This document shows positions 8,612 through 18,900 of a stretch of DNA of 50,968 bases, in pieces. The notes below the pieces were generated by a model. The model was not told where the DNA came from and searched no databases. It saw only the letters and a list, made by a program, of their open reading frames with translations. Numbering within the stretch: position 1 is the stretch's first letter; every line of letters starts with the position of its first letter. This DNA comes from Oscillospiraceae bacterium (GTDB lineage Bacteria > Bacillota > Clostridia > Oscillospirales > CAG-272). A program made the position numbers and the translations under genes. The stretch spans positions 1 through 50,968 of the forward strand of contig SVTR01000027.1 in assembly GCA_015063685.1 (NCBI GenBank). The letters run 5' to 3'.

Positions 8612-8640
8612 ATTATACACCAATTTTTCTCTGAATGCAA
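8612..8640 (-). promoter_or_regulatory. Promoter of ireB-ribF
   Basis: Minus strand: TTGCAT (8635-8640), 17-nt spacer, TATAAT (8612-8617), about 50 nt from the ireB start. Confidence 0.7.
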
Positions 8641-8740
8641 GACGAAAATGGAAAATTTATGAATTTATCACCCGAAATGTTCAGCCGAAGGGGAGAAGCT
8701 TTGAATTCCGCAGGAAATATAAAAAATTTCTCACCCCGAC

Positions 8741-8769
8741 TTGACAAAAGAAATACTTTGTGATATAAT
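8741..8769 (+). promoter_or_regulatory. Promoter of tRNA-Ser
   Basis: TTGACA (8741-8746), 17-nt spacer, TATAAT (8764-8769), 44 nt upstream of the mature tRNA end. Confidence 0.85.
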
Positions 8770-8813
8770 CAACCCTGTTCGGAAAATGTGCCCGAAGATA
8801 TGTTTTTGTATCC

Positions 8814-8900
8814 GGAGGGTTATCGAAGTGGTCATAACGAGGCGGTCTTGAAAACCGTTTGCCGTCAGGCACGTGGGTTCGAATCCCACACCCTCCGCCA
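8814..8900 (+). tRNA. tRNA-Ser (anticodon UGA)
   Basis: 87 nt including encoded CCA. The acceptor GGAGGGT (8814-8820) pairs with ACCCTCC (8890-8896); discriminator G then CCA. The anticodon arm CGGTC-TTGAAAA-CCG exposes TGA. A long variable arm (TTGCCGTCAGGCA region) is present as expected for a class II tRNA, and the T-arm contains GGTTCGAATCC. Confidence 0.96.
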
Positions 8901-8905
8901 AAACA

Positions 8906-8939
8906 AGAAACCAAGCTCAAAGCTGGTTTCTTTTTTTTT
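8906..8939 (+). terminator. Intrinsic terminator of tRNA-Ser
   Basis: GAAACC-a-AGCT / AGCTGGTTTC hairpin followed by nine T, 6 nt after the tRNA. Confidence 0.85.
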
Positions 8940-9046
8940 CGAAAGTGTAAGATGAACAACCTATTTTCAACTGCGAATACATCTCATTTCAAGCATACTT
9001 CGACGGCAGGAGTAGCCAACGTCTTTTAAGTCGTGCCTAAAAGATA

Positions 9047-9075
9047 TTGTTTTTTGTCCTCGTATGTGGTACAAT
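9047..9075 (+). promoter_or_regulatory. Promoter of the AraC-type gene
   Basis: TTGTTT (9047-9052), 17-nt spacer, TACAAT (9070-9075); weaker than most promoters in this window. GGAGG follows at 9097. Confidence 0.55.
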
Positions 9076-9107
9076 AAAAATGAAACTATAAAATACGGAG
9101 GTATATT

Positions 9108-10082
9108 ATGCAGCTTGCGCGCACCTCTGATAAGCTTAGAAAAACCATCCTCTTTAACGCCGAAAGAAGTACTGCTCCAGTGACAGCCCCGGCAACATCC
9201 GCTTATTTTTCCCTTTTGTTCTTGAAAAGCGGTCATGGATCTGTGACCTTGCGTACCGGGAGAGAAGCGTCGATCACCATGGCCCTCAGAGCTCCTGTGG
9301 CTATTTGCCTCAGGGATCAAGAAACAGCAACCTTTTCTATCACGGATGGTGACGTATATAACCTGGTATTCTCTCCCACCTTTATCAATGTTAATATGCG
9401 TCCTGCCATGATGGAAGAAGATGTATACATGATGCTGGCCGAGACCTACCGCCTCTTTCGCCTGGCCCCCTTCATGGAGACCCATGCAGAGCTCAAGCTG
9501 ATCGAAATGAGCGACGAGCAGATGCAGAATTATTTTTCCCTTTGCGACGCCGCCGTCAGGGCTATGGAGGATCCCGATCCCGATCATTGCTGGTCCTGCA
9601 GGATCCGCGCTTCTCTTATGGATATCCTTGTGGGTCTGGAGACTCAATATGCCTGCCGCATCCGAGAAACGGGAGATGACTCCCTGACCTTCAAGACCTA
9701 TCGAGATATCGTACTGAGAATCCACGGTGATCTTGCGGCGCCTTGCCGTATCGAGGATGTCTGCCGTGCCTTTGGTATCAATAAAAACAAGCTTCAGCAC
9801 ATTTTTCGTTTGTATAGCGGTTTGTCCTATTACGAGTTTATCAAAAAAGCCCGTTTGGAGCGTGCCGAAAGATATCTGGCCTTTACGGGCCTTAAGCTCT
9901 CGGAAATCTCTTGTCGTCTGGGATTTAGCACGGAACAACATTTTTACCGTTTTTTCAGACGTGAAACGGGAATAGCCCCTATGATCTTTCGGCGTACTAC
10001 CGTGGCTCAACGGAAGGCTGCCTTTTCCGGAGTTTGCGCCTCGGGAACAGGAGATCCCGGGTGTGTTATCCATGAAGCATAG
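9108..10082 (+). CDS. AraC-family transcriptional regulator
   Basis: 324 aa. The C-terminal hundred residues (about 215-310) form the double helix-turn-helix: IEDVCRAFGINKNKLQHIFRLYSGLSYYEFIKKARLERAERYL and LKLSEISCRLGFSTEQHFYRFFRRETGIAPMIFRR. The N-terminal part is a cupin-like effector domain (LKSGHGSVTLRTG, then a string of beta segments), consistent with sensing a sugar or other small ligand. SD GGAGG lies 6 nt before the ATG. It stands alone between tRNA-Ser and a terminator. Possible targets are the DUF6259 gene or the giant lipoprotein gene nearby; no site is proven. Confidence 0.9.
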   Translation: MQLARTSDKLRKTILFNAERSTAPVTAPATSAYFSLLFLKSGHGSVTLRTGREASITMALRAPVAICLRDQETATFSITDGDVYNLVFSPTFINVNMRPAMMEEDVYMMLAETYRLFRLAPFMETHAELKLIEMSDEQMQNYFSLCDAAVRAMEDPDPDHCWSCRIRASLMDILVGLETQYACRIRETGDDSLTFKTYRDIVLRIHGDLAAPCRIEDVCRAFGINKNKLQHIFRLYSGLSYYEFIKKARLERAERYLAFTGLKLSEISCRLGFSTEQHFYRFFRRETGIAPMIFRRTTVAQRKAAFSGVCASGTGDPGCVIHEA

Positions 10083-10108
10083 CCATTATTCATACATGCC
10101 TACATCGG

Positions 10109-10147
10109 CAAAAGCCCGCATTTCTATGTGAGAAATGCGGGCTTTTC
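10109..10147. terminator. Terminator between araC-type gene and yccF, usable from both sides
   Basis: AAAAGCCCGCATTTCT / AGAAATGCGGGCTTTT, a 16-bp perfect stem with T-runs on both strands. Confidence 0.88.
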
Positions 10148-10241
10148 ATATTTGTAAAATTTGCCGGTCAAGAGCTGAAATCATCTCCGGGTGCTTTTTA
10201 TGAGGAAACCATAGGCATGAATAAAATGTCGGATCCTTGCG

Positions 10242-10619
10242 TCAGCGTTGAGAGGCACCTGCTTTTTTGACAACAGCGCCGAAGGGGAAGAAGGAAAGCT
10301 TCATCATTTTGAAGCATTGAAGTCCTCCGGGGATGCCGATGATGGTCACGCAGTTTAGTACACCGAGAACCAGGCAGACAAGCGCAATCTCCCAGCCGCC
10401 GAGGACTGCCCAGATCACGTTAGCCACGGGGTGCTTTGCATAGTTCAGCTCCACTCGTTTTCCAAAGGGGAAGAGGAATAGCTTGGCTACCTTGAAGCAT
10501 TGAAGGCCTAAGGGAATACCGATGATAGTAATGCATAAAACGATTCCGCTGATGCTCCAAAGCAACGCCAGCCATAAACCGCCCAGCAGGAACCAGATAA
10601 TGTTAGCAAGGGTACGCAT
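10242..10619 (-). CDS. YccF-family membrane protein, two YccF domains
   Basis: 125 aa with AAAGGAG upstream. The protein is an internal duplication: ANIIWFLLGG...CITIIGIPLGLQCFKVAKLFLFPFG and ANVIWAVLGG...CVTIIGIPGGLQCFKMMKLSFFPFG. Each half is one YccF (DUF307) domain with a hydrophobic hairpin and the TIIGIPxGLQCFK motif. It is an inner-membrane protein of unknown function in all bacteria that carry it. No promoter box is obvious upstream. The last bases before the terminator hold nothing else. Confidence 0.85.
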   Translation of the reverse strand: MRTLANIIWFLLGGLWLALLWSISGIVLCITIIGIPLGLQCFKVAKLFLFPFGKRVELNYAKHPVANVIWAVLGGWEIALVCLVLGVLNCVTIIGIPGGLQCFKMMKLSFFPFGAVVKKAGASQR

Positions 10620-10670
10620 GATAATTCTCCTTTCAGATCAGCCCGAATCGACGGGCAGTATTCCTACGGT

Positions 10671-12749
10671 TTAGAGGGGACCTTCTATAAGCAGGGCGTC
10701 CAACGCGGGAACGGTAACGGATGCACCGTCCACGGTACAGGCTATGTCCTTCGTCTGGGGATTGACCAGGATCTGTGCGCGGCGGCCATCCTCAGTTTCC
10801 CATGCGGAGGTGTGAACCGCAGGCATGGTAAAGCGGTGATCCACATAGTTGCAGAAGAAGGGATGTGCCTCGCATTCTACGGGCAAGGCGGGGATCATAC
10901 GCCCGGCGTGCAGGAAGGGCTTGGCTTTTTCACGATAGAAACGGGTGAGATTGGCGATAAGGGTGAGCACTACATCCTTATCGGGAAGCTTGCTGAAGTC
11001 ACGGGCTCCCCAATAGGGAAGGAGCTTGCCTTCCGGTGTCAGCACGACGGTCATACAATCACCTGCGGCGAAGGCGTAGGCAATGCGGTATGGCAGGGTG
11101 TCCTTCTCGGCCATCAAATGACAAGAGACCTGATTGCCCATGAAATTGCGGACGTACTCGTGGTAGAGATAAGCGTATAGGGGAACGGGCCTACCGGTCA
11201 TATAGTTCAGCTCAAAGCGGTTGTCGCTGAACAAAAGATTACCGATGAAGGGCTCGGCGGCGGCGGATTCACAGCCAAAGAGTATGTTGGGTGCCTGATC
11301 ATTCCACTCGGAAAGCATGGTCTGCATGTGCTCGGTCATCCAGGCACCGGGCGCGGGGGGATGCCCATGATCACGGCTATAGCAGAAATACTGTCCGCCA
11401 CCGTGGTTCTGATCCAGGATCTGTACGTAATCCAGTCCGCTTTCAAAGAGGGGGGCGTATGCCTCGGCCAGCAGATCGTGACCAACAGGGGAGGCGGGGC
11501 AGATATCGTAACCCTTACGCTGACCCGTACAGATCTTGCTGATGGCTACCTTGCCGTCGGGGCCGGCGCACATACCTGCCTCAAGACGCCTTGCATCATA
11601 TTCTGCTTGGCAGTTGTAATCCGCGATCAGATTGCTTTGGATGGTGTAGCCAAAGCCGGAGCAGTAGACGCCCAGCAGATCCCGCTTCTCGTGAAGGGCT
11701 TCCTTGAAGGCGTTGAAATTCTCGGTGCCGCCAAAGGGAGGCCAGACGTAGGGCGGTGCCCAGGGGGCTGTACCCTCCCAATGCATGAGCAGTACCATCA
11801 GGCGGCTTTCCGTGACTGCCCGCAGCTCGTCCAGAAGGGGCAGGGCATTGGTGTAGGGGAACAAGGCGTTGGGGGACATTTCGTCCATGTCGTGTACGCC
11901 GCGGACAGGATAGGACACCACCAGGGGAGAGTCCTCATACCAGTCGGGTAGGGCGGGATTGTCCTTGATCTTTGTGACCTTGGGGGGCAGGGAAGACGCA
12001 AACCACGCGCGGTAGATCTCTGCCGCGGATTCCCAGCGGTTATCTGTGACAGACCAAAGGATGTCGTAGTCCATGCTGAAGGATTCACCAAAGTCTGTAC
12101 CGCAGAAGAGACGCATCAGCATGGTAATGCCGTTCTCGTCCCCGTAGAAATCGATACCCTTAACGGCTCGGCGGGGATCGTGGGCACCGAGATAAAGCCC
12201 TGCGTCATCCCAAAGATAAGCCATCATTTGGGCGCTGATCATGTTGGGAAACAGGGAATAGCAGCCCAGGGAGGGATATACATAGTCGAAATGGCGAAAA
12301 TCTGTCTGCCTCCGCAGAAGCTCATCCGAGATGAGCGCGCCCTCGTTGTAGGGAAGCAGTACGGAACCGCCGTTCCCGATTTTATTGTTATCGGCAAGGG
12401 CGGGAAGGGTGACGAGGGGGAAGTCTACCCATTCCGCAAAGGTATCCTTCGGGGGGGTGACCCGGATTCTCCAGGCGGCATCTCCCTTCTTTTCTGTGAT
12501 ATACACCTGAACCTCCATCCCCGGACGGTCTTGAAAATCAGTGTATATGGCACCGTCAGCGGTTTCGGTGCAGCTGATAGCGTCCCATGCGTTGATAGTG
12601 ACGGGTTCTCCATAGATATCCCGCAGCCGAATGCGGAACAGGGGCGTATTCTGCACGATGCGTTCCGTACCGTTGACGGTGAGAGACGCGATATGCGCAC
12701 CCTGAAGATCAATGGCGAGGGTCATATGATGACACGTTAAGGTATACAA
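10671..12749 (-). CDS. DUF6259-type glycoside-hydrolase-like protein
   Basis: 692 aa. The start is a TTG at 12747-12749 with AGGAGGG about 7 nt upstream; an ATG eight codons later lacks its own site. The N-terminal 250 residues are beta-rich and resemble a galactose-mutarotase-like sandwich (LAIDLQGAHIASLTVNG, WRIRVTPPKDTF). The following part looks like a TIM barrel (LMVLLMHWEGTAPWAPPYVWPPFGG, DLLGVYCSGFGYT, LDYVQILDQNHGGGQYFCYSRDHGHPPAPG), with acidic residues that could be catalytic. A C-terminal beta domain ends the protein. No signal peptide. Proteins of this type occur in gut bacteria beside glycan genes; the substrate is unknown. It has its own promoter at 12783-12811, back to back with that of the giant gene. 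Confidence 0.65.
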   Translation of the reverse strand: MYTLTCHHMTLAIDLQGAHIASLTVNGTERIVQNTPLFRIRLRDIYGEPVTINAWDAISCTETADGAIYTDFQDRPGMEVQVYITEKKGDAAWRIRVTPPKDTFAEWVDFPLVTLPALADNNKIGNGGSVLLPYNEGALISDELLRRQTDFRHFDYVYPSLGCYSLFPNMISAQMMAYLWDDAGLYLGAHDPRRAVKGIDFYGDENGITMLMRLFCGTDFGESFSMDYDILWSVTDNRWESAAEIYRAWFASSLPPKVTKIKDNPALPDWYEDSPLVVSYPVRGVHDMDEMSPNALFPYTNALPLLDELRAVTESRLMVLLMHWEGTAPWAPPYVWPPFGGTENFNAFKEALHEKRDLLGVYCSGFGYTIQSNLIADYNCQAEYDARRLEAGMCAGPDGKVAISKICTGQRKGYDICPASPVGHDLLAEAYAPLFESGLDYVQILDQNHGGGQYFCYSRDHGHPPAPGAWMTEHMQTMLSEWNDQAPNILFGCESAAAEPFIGNLLFSDNRFELNYMTGRPVPLYAYLYHEYVRNFMGNQVSCHLMAEKDTLPYRIAYAFAAGDCMTVVLTPEGKLLPYWGARDFSKLPDKDVVLTLIANLTRFYREKAKPFLHAGRMIPALPVECEAHPFFCNYVDHRFTMPAVHTSAWETEDGRRAQILVNPQTKDIACTVDGASVTVPALDALLIEGPL

Positions 12750-12782
12750 AGGGAGCCCTCCTTCAAGTATTAAGATTGTCTT

Positions 12783-12811
12783 ATTATAACAGACTTTCAG
12801 GGTGATGTCAA
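12783..12811 (-). promoter_or_regulatory. Promoter of the DUF6259 gene
   Basis: Minus strand: TTGACA (12806-12811), 17-nt spacer, TATAAT (12783-12788). Confidence 0.85.
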
Positions 12812-12833
12812 GAGCTTTTACCTATGGGTCAGG

Positions 12834-12862
12834 TTGACAGGTTGTGATTTTTGTGCTATAAT
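12834..12862 (+). promoter_or_regulatory. Promoter of the giant lipoprotein gene
   Basis: TTGACA (12834-12839), 17-nt spacer, TATAAT (12857-12862). Its -35 box is 22 nt from the -35 box of the divergent DUF6259 promoter, so one regulator could control both. The leader to the ATG at 12970 is about 100 nt. Confidence 0.85.
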
Positions 12863-12969
12863 CATTTGGTATAGTATTTATACTGTGTGTATATTTGCCG
12901 GATCTGAACATTTCAATCATATTTGCACCCTTACATCATCACCATAGGATGCAGAATCGGAGGCCTCAA

Positions 12970-15900
12970 ATGAAGAGAATGCTGCGATTGCTTTTGCCCT
13001 TGACACTTATCATGCTGGTGCTTTTGACGTCCTGTCTTGACGGAGATAAGCCTGCCGAAAGTGCGCCTCATACGGACACCGTTGCGGCTCAACCGGGAGG
13101 GAGTGAGTATTTGCCGGAGGTAACGGCACCCTCGGAGCCGGAGACCATTCCTGCGGAGACTATCCCTGCGGAGACCATCCCTGCGGAGACAATCCCCGCG
13201 GAGACTATCCCTGCGGAGACCATCCCCGGGGAGACCATCCCTGCGGAGACCATCCCTGCGGAGACTATCCCTGCGGAGACCATCCCTGCGGAGACCATCC
13301 CTGCGGAGACTATCCCTGCGGAGACAATCCCCACGGAGACTATCCCTGTGGAGACAATCCCCACGGAGACTATCCCTGTGGAGACAATCCCCACGGAGAC
13401 TATCCCTGCAGAGACCGTCCCCGGGGAGACTCAACCCATGGAAACGGAGCCTGCCGAAACCGAGACTGCTCCTGAGGAGACAAAGCCTGGCGAAACGCAG
13501 CCCTGCACACATGACTTCGGAGATTGGAAAACTACCAAAGAAGCTACCTGTCAAGCTGAGGGCGAGGCCATTCGTACGTGTGCTGACTGCGGAGCTACCG
13601 AAAAGGATGTTCTTTCCAAGCTGAATCACGCTCCGGAGACCATCCCCGGTAAAAAGCCGACCTGCACGATAGAGGGCAAAACAGAGGGAAAGCGTTGCTC
13701 TGTTTGCTTTGAAATGATCGTGGTGCCTGGCCCTATCCCGCCGAAGGGGCATCAGTTTGAGGACGGCATGTGCGCGGTCTGCGGCGAAGCGTGTGACCAT
13801 GCCTTCGGCGGTTGGTCGGTGACCAAACCCGCAGATTGTACCGAGGCGGGAGAAGAGACACGAACCTGCGCAAGCTGCCGTATGGTTCAGTCCCGCACGG
13901 TGTCTTCGCTGGGACACAGTGGTGTGGTTTTAGAGATCGTTTCCGCCACCTGTACCACCGATGGATATACTGTCGCTACCTGCGCCCGTTGCACCGAAAC
14001 CTTCTACACGGGACATGAGCCCGCCAAGGGGCATCATTTCAGTGACTATTATACGGTAACCGAGTTGACCTGTACGCAGGATGGCCTTTATCGTCGGGAT
14101 TGCGATAACTGCGATGTGTCCGAGGAGATCGTCGAGACCACGAACGGTCACCAGTATAACCCTCTGTCGGAGGACGAGGAGGGTACGATCATCTACGTTT
14201 GCGTCATATGTCAGCAGCAAAAGAAGTTTAAAACCGCACAAGAGGCCCACAAGGAGGATGAATATCTGAGGGATTGTTCCCCCACCTTCACATTTGACGT
14301 GATGGTCGACGGTACCGAGGAGGAGGTCAGAAGCCTTTTGACGCTTTCCGATCTTTACCTCAAGGAAAGCGGTGAGGGCTACGCTGAGTACGCAAGCGTC
14401 CCCTACGTTCTGACCTCTTTGGGCGATGGTATCTGGCGTGTGACCCCTGAACGCGCTTATGAGGCCGGCTATACATACGAGGTGATCCTTTCGGGAGATG
14501 CCTCCTTTGTCAAGTACGCGGGCAATACCCTTACCTTTACCATCACCGACGAGGCCAGTGATGAGAGAGATTTTGCCGACGATATTATTTTCGTGATTCT
14601 GCCCGACGAGGAAGACGCTCTGTACGGGTATTTCGATCTGTGGTACGACGAGAGCGCGGATCGCCTGTATTTCCAGATGCCCACCCGTGGCCGCTTTGAT
14701 GACGATCACGTGGGTCGCCTTGTTTGCATCGGTGATTATACCTCCACCGAGGAGATCCTGAATGAGCCCGGAAGAGAATGCAATTTCGGCAAGATCGAAG
14801 CCATTCGTGAGAGCTATGACGGCTCCTGTATCCTGGTGCTGACGTGCCCTACCATGGGAGAAATTTATGAGGAGCTGGATCTCTATACTCAGGAAAAACT
14901 GCAGATCTCCGAGGAGGATATTCCGGAGGAGTATGAGGAGTATGTGGTCCGCAGCTTCAGAGAAGGGGATGATTTGGCCGAGTTCGCCGCTGAATTCAGC
15001 CTGGCGGCAGAGCGCTACGCCACGGATAACGGATTGATGACCGTGGGCACCGCGGACGGTTCCTTCATGGATAATCTGAAGCTGACGCCGGATGTTTCTG
15101 TCAAGGATAACAAGATCAAGGCAGCTATCACGGGCAAGCTGAGCATCGACCTCAAAACCAAAGCGGGGAAAAAATTCGGCACTTTGTCGGCCTCCTTTGT
15201 CTCTGAGTGCTACATTTCCTATGACGTGACAGCCCAATATGAGATTACCAAACACTGGTATGGCCAAAAGATGGAGCGCTTTGATCTGGACGTTGCCCAG
15301 ACCACGGGATATGATTTCAAGTTCAACGTCACCCTGGAATCAGAGTATTCCTTGGGAGAGCTGACCCCTGACACCCTGAAGGATGTGTACATGACCCAGA
15401 CGAGCAAGCTGCACCTGAGCAGCTGCCATCAGCTCAAGAACTACGACGCGACCACCCTGACCAAGGTGAGTCCCGCGGAGCTGGATGAGCTGTTCCGCGC
15501 CACCGAGGGAGGCTGTCTCATCAGCGAATGCCCCATCTGCCGTCCCATGACCACCTATATGCAGAAGCGTGTGTACATCGTGAACAATACCGACAAGTCG
15601 GTGCATGCCTACCATAGCTTCTGTCCCGCCCGCCTTTCCGAGGATACAAAGATGACCTGCGAGCTGCCTCGCCAGGCTGACGGATATACTTATTGCGCCG
15701 TGTGCGGCCCCGAGAAGGTCTTGGAAAACACCTTCAAAAACTATTATTTCAGAAATCTGGACGTCACCAATTGGGACGAGACTGTTTCCAAGGTCAAGGA
15801 GGTACTGAAACAAAAGGGCGCGACCCAGCCAAAGGATACGGGTCGTACCCTGCTGAAAAAGCCCTTTATACTTCTTGCTATTGTCGAGATCGATCTGGAG

Positions 15901-18900
15901 CTGGATCTGACCATGCATTTCAAGATGGAGGGCTCTGTGGAGTACCACTATTCCGTCCAAAACACCAACCGTTACGGCCTCCGCATGAACGCGCAGAAAA
16001 CCTTGACGCCCTACTTTGAAAAGGGCGGCACCTCGTCCACCAGCAGTCTGGAGCTTTTGGGTAAGGTGGAGGTGAAAATGGGCCTGGAGGTGTCTATTTC
16101 CGTGACCTTGACGGGCTTCCACTCCTTTGTTCACATAGGCTTTTCCGCCGAGGGAGGTATATATTCGAACCTGACGGGTATTTACCACGTGGACTTCAAG
16201 ACAGCGTTCGGAGGCGAGGATGAGCGGTACGACGCCATCTATCTGGAGGTGGGCCTGTACTACGATATGGATTTCTTCTATAAGCTGTTCTTTATCAGCG
16301 GAAGAAACGATGTGGATGAGGGCAAACGCCCCCTTTTAGCCGTGGGCTATAACAAGGTGTATTACGGCTACGGAACCAACTGCGAGGAAAAGACAGTCTA
16401 CGGAAGCAGCTTCAGCATGGATCCCTACGATACCTTAAATGTCCTTTACTTTGATGTGCGGTCAATGACCACGGGCAAGGATACCCTCAGCATATACGGC
16501 GAGGAAGGGAAGTATCGGGTGGTGGTCACTGTCTGCGATGAAAACGGCAACGTGTCTCCCCATGCCCGCATCAGAAACGGACGCATCGTCATGGACGATC
16601 AGTCACCTTGTGAGGTGGATCTGTATGTGGTCTACCGCGTGATCGGCGTGGACGACGGTATACAGACCGCCGATGAGCTTTGGAGAAAATCCTATTCACC
16701 CCAAAGCGTCGCCTACACCATGGAGGACTATGTCATGTGCCTCCATGTGGTTAATCATCGGTACGCTCCCTATGTAACCGTCGTTGAGCCTAAGTGCAAC
16801 GAGGAGGGATTGGAGGTCTCCTACGCCTCCTGCGGATGTACTGACGAGCAGGGAGAGCTTTTGAAAATCGAGCAAGCCATCCCGGCCACAGGTATTCACG
16901 CCTATTCGGATTGGGAGGTGACCATTCCCAGCACCTGTACCGAAAAGGGACTTGAAAGCCGTTTTGCGACTTGTAATTGCAAAAACGAGGACGGGACACC
17001 TAAGGTGCAAACTCGTGTCACCGCGGCGCTGGATCACGATACCGTAATCGTGGACGCGATTCCCGTGACCTGTACTACCGACGGCTACACCGAAGGCCGT
17101 TATTGTGACCGCTGCAAGGTGGTATTTTTGGAAATTGAGCGGATTCCCGCTCCGGGACATCGGTTTGAGGATGAATTTACCTGCCATGACAGAAAATGTC
17201 TCAACACCCATCTCAAGTGTACCTACGTTTCTTATGCGACTACCCCTCACAGACTCGGCGATGAGCTGATCTTTGATATCCCCGATCACGAGGGACTTTT
17301 CTTCACGGCAAAGATCTGTCTCGATTGCGCAACCATGGTGGACCAGAGCGATAACGCCTTTACCCACAACTGGAATTGGGAAGAAATGATCTACGTCTTG
17401 CCCACTTGTACAAAGAAGGGCTATGTGACACTGACCTGCCGTGACGAGGGGTGCGGTCTGGAGGTTACCGAGTCCCTGGCCATGCTCCCTCACACCTTCG
17501 TTGTGGAGGATATGGACAAGCCCGGCGCCAGAAAATCCCCGGCTACCTGTACGGCGTCCTCGGTCTATTATCTTTCCTGCATTGACTGTGGCGGTCTGTC
17601 AGAAGATGCCGACGAAGCCTTCTTCTATCCGCATCCCCCTCTGGGACATCAGTGGGAGGAGGCGTGGTCCAAGGACGGCAAAGCAGGCACCCACTACCAT
17701 GCTTGCGAAAACAATTGCGGCACGCGCATGGATGAGGCTTTCCACGTTTACGATCAAACGAGTCGCCCGATTCTCAAGTCCACCGCGACCTGCTATGCCC
17801 CCGCATACTACTATTACACCTGCATTTGCGGCCATTACGAGAGAAACGGCGTGGCATACGCCGTGGGCAGCCCCCTGGAGCATGAGTGGTCTTCCGTATG
17901 GTCAAAGGACTCCGACAAGGGCACTCACTACCACGCCTGCGAGAACGATTGTGACGAACGTCGGGACGAGCGTGTTCATGTCTATGATCAAATGACCGAC
18001 ACAGTCCTCAAATCTCCCGCTACCTGTCATGAACCCGCATACTATTACTATACTTGCGTCTGCGGATATTATGAAAAGGATGGAGAGACCTATGCCAAGG
18101 GCGGTCCCCTGGAGCATGAGTGGTCTTTGGATTGGTCAAGAGATCCCGTCAAGGGCACTCACTACCACGCCTGCCGGAAGGGATGCGGTGATCGTCGTGA
18201 CGAGGCGCTTCACGTCTACGACCAAATGACCGACGCTGTCCTCAAATCCCCCGCCACCTGTAAGGCGCCCGCATATTACTATTATACGTGTGTTTGCGGC
18301 CATCATTCCAAGTATGGCGAGACCTATGCCAAGGGCAGTCCTCTGGAGCATGATTGGTCTTCCGCTTGGACAAAGGATCCCGTTAGCGGCACTCATTACC
18401 ACACTTGTAAAAACGGGTGCGATGCACGTCGTGATGAAACTCCCCATACTTATGATCAGGCGACCGACGTTGCCCTTAAGTCTCCCGCTACCTGTGAAGA
18501 ACCCGCCTATTATTACTACACCTGTATCTGCGGTCACTATGAAAAGGGCGGCGAGACTTACCCTAAGGGCGCACCGCTGGATCACGATTGGTCATCTGCA
18601 TGGACAAAGGATCTTTCCAAGGGTACGCACTACCACGCTTGTATGAACGGCTGTGGCGAACGAAGCGGTGAAGCCCGCCATGTTTACGATGGGACAACCG
18701 ACACCGCCCTCAAATCCCCTGCCACCTGCTACGCGCCCGCATACTACCACTATACCTGTATCTGCGGTCACTACGAAAAGAACGGCGAGACCTACGCCAA
18801 GGGTGATCCTTTGGAGCACGTGTGGTCCGAGGAATGGTCGAAGGATTATGTCAAGGACACCCACTACCATGCCTGCGAGAACGGCTGTAACGAACGAGCT

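Noticed and set aside
13089..13394. Minus-strand frame rich in GIVSAGMVS repeats
   Set aside because: It is the reverse reading of the ETIPA-coding 15-bp repeats.
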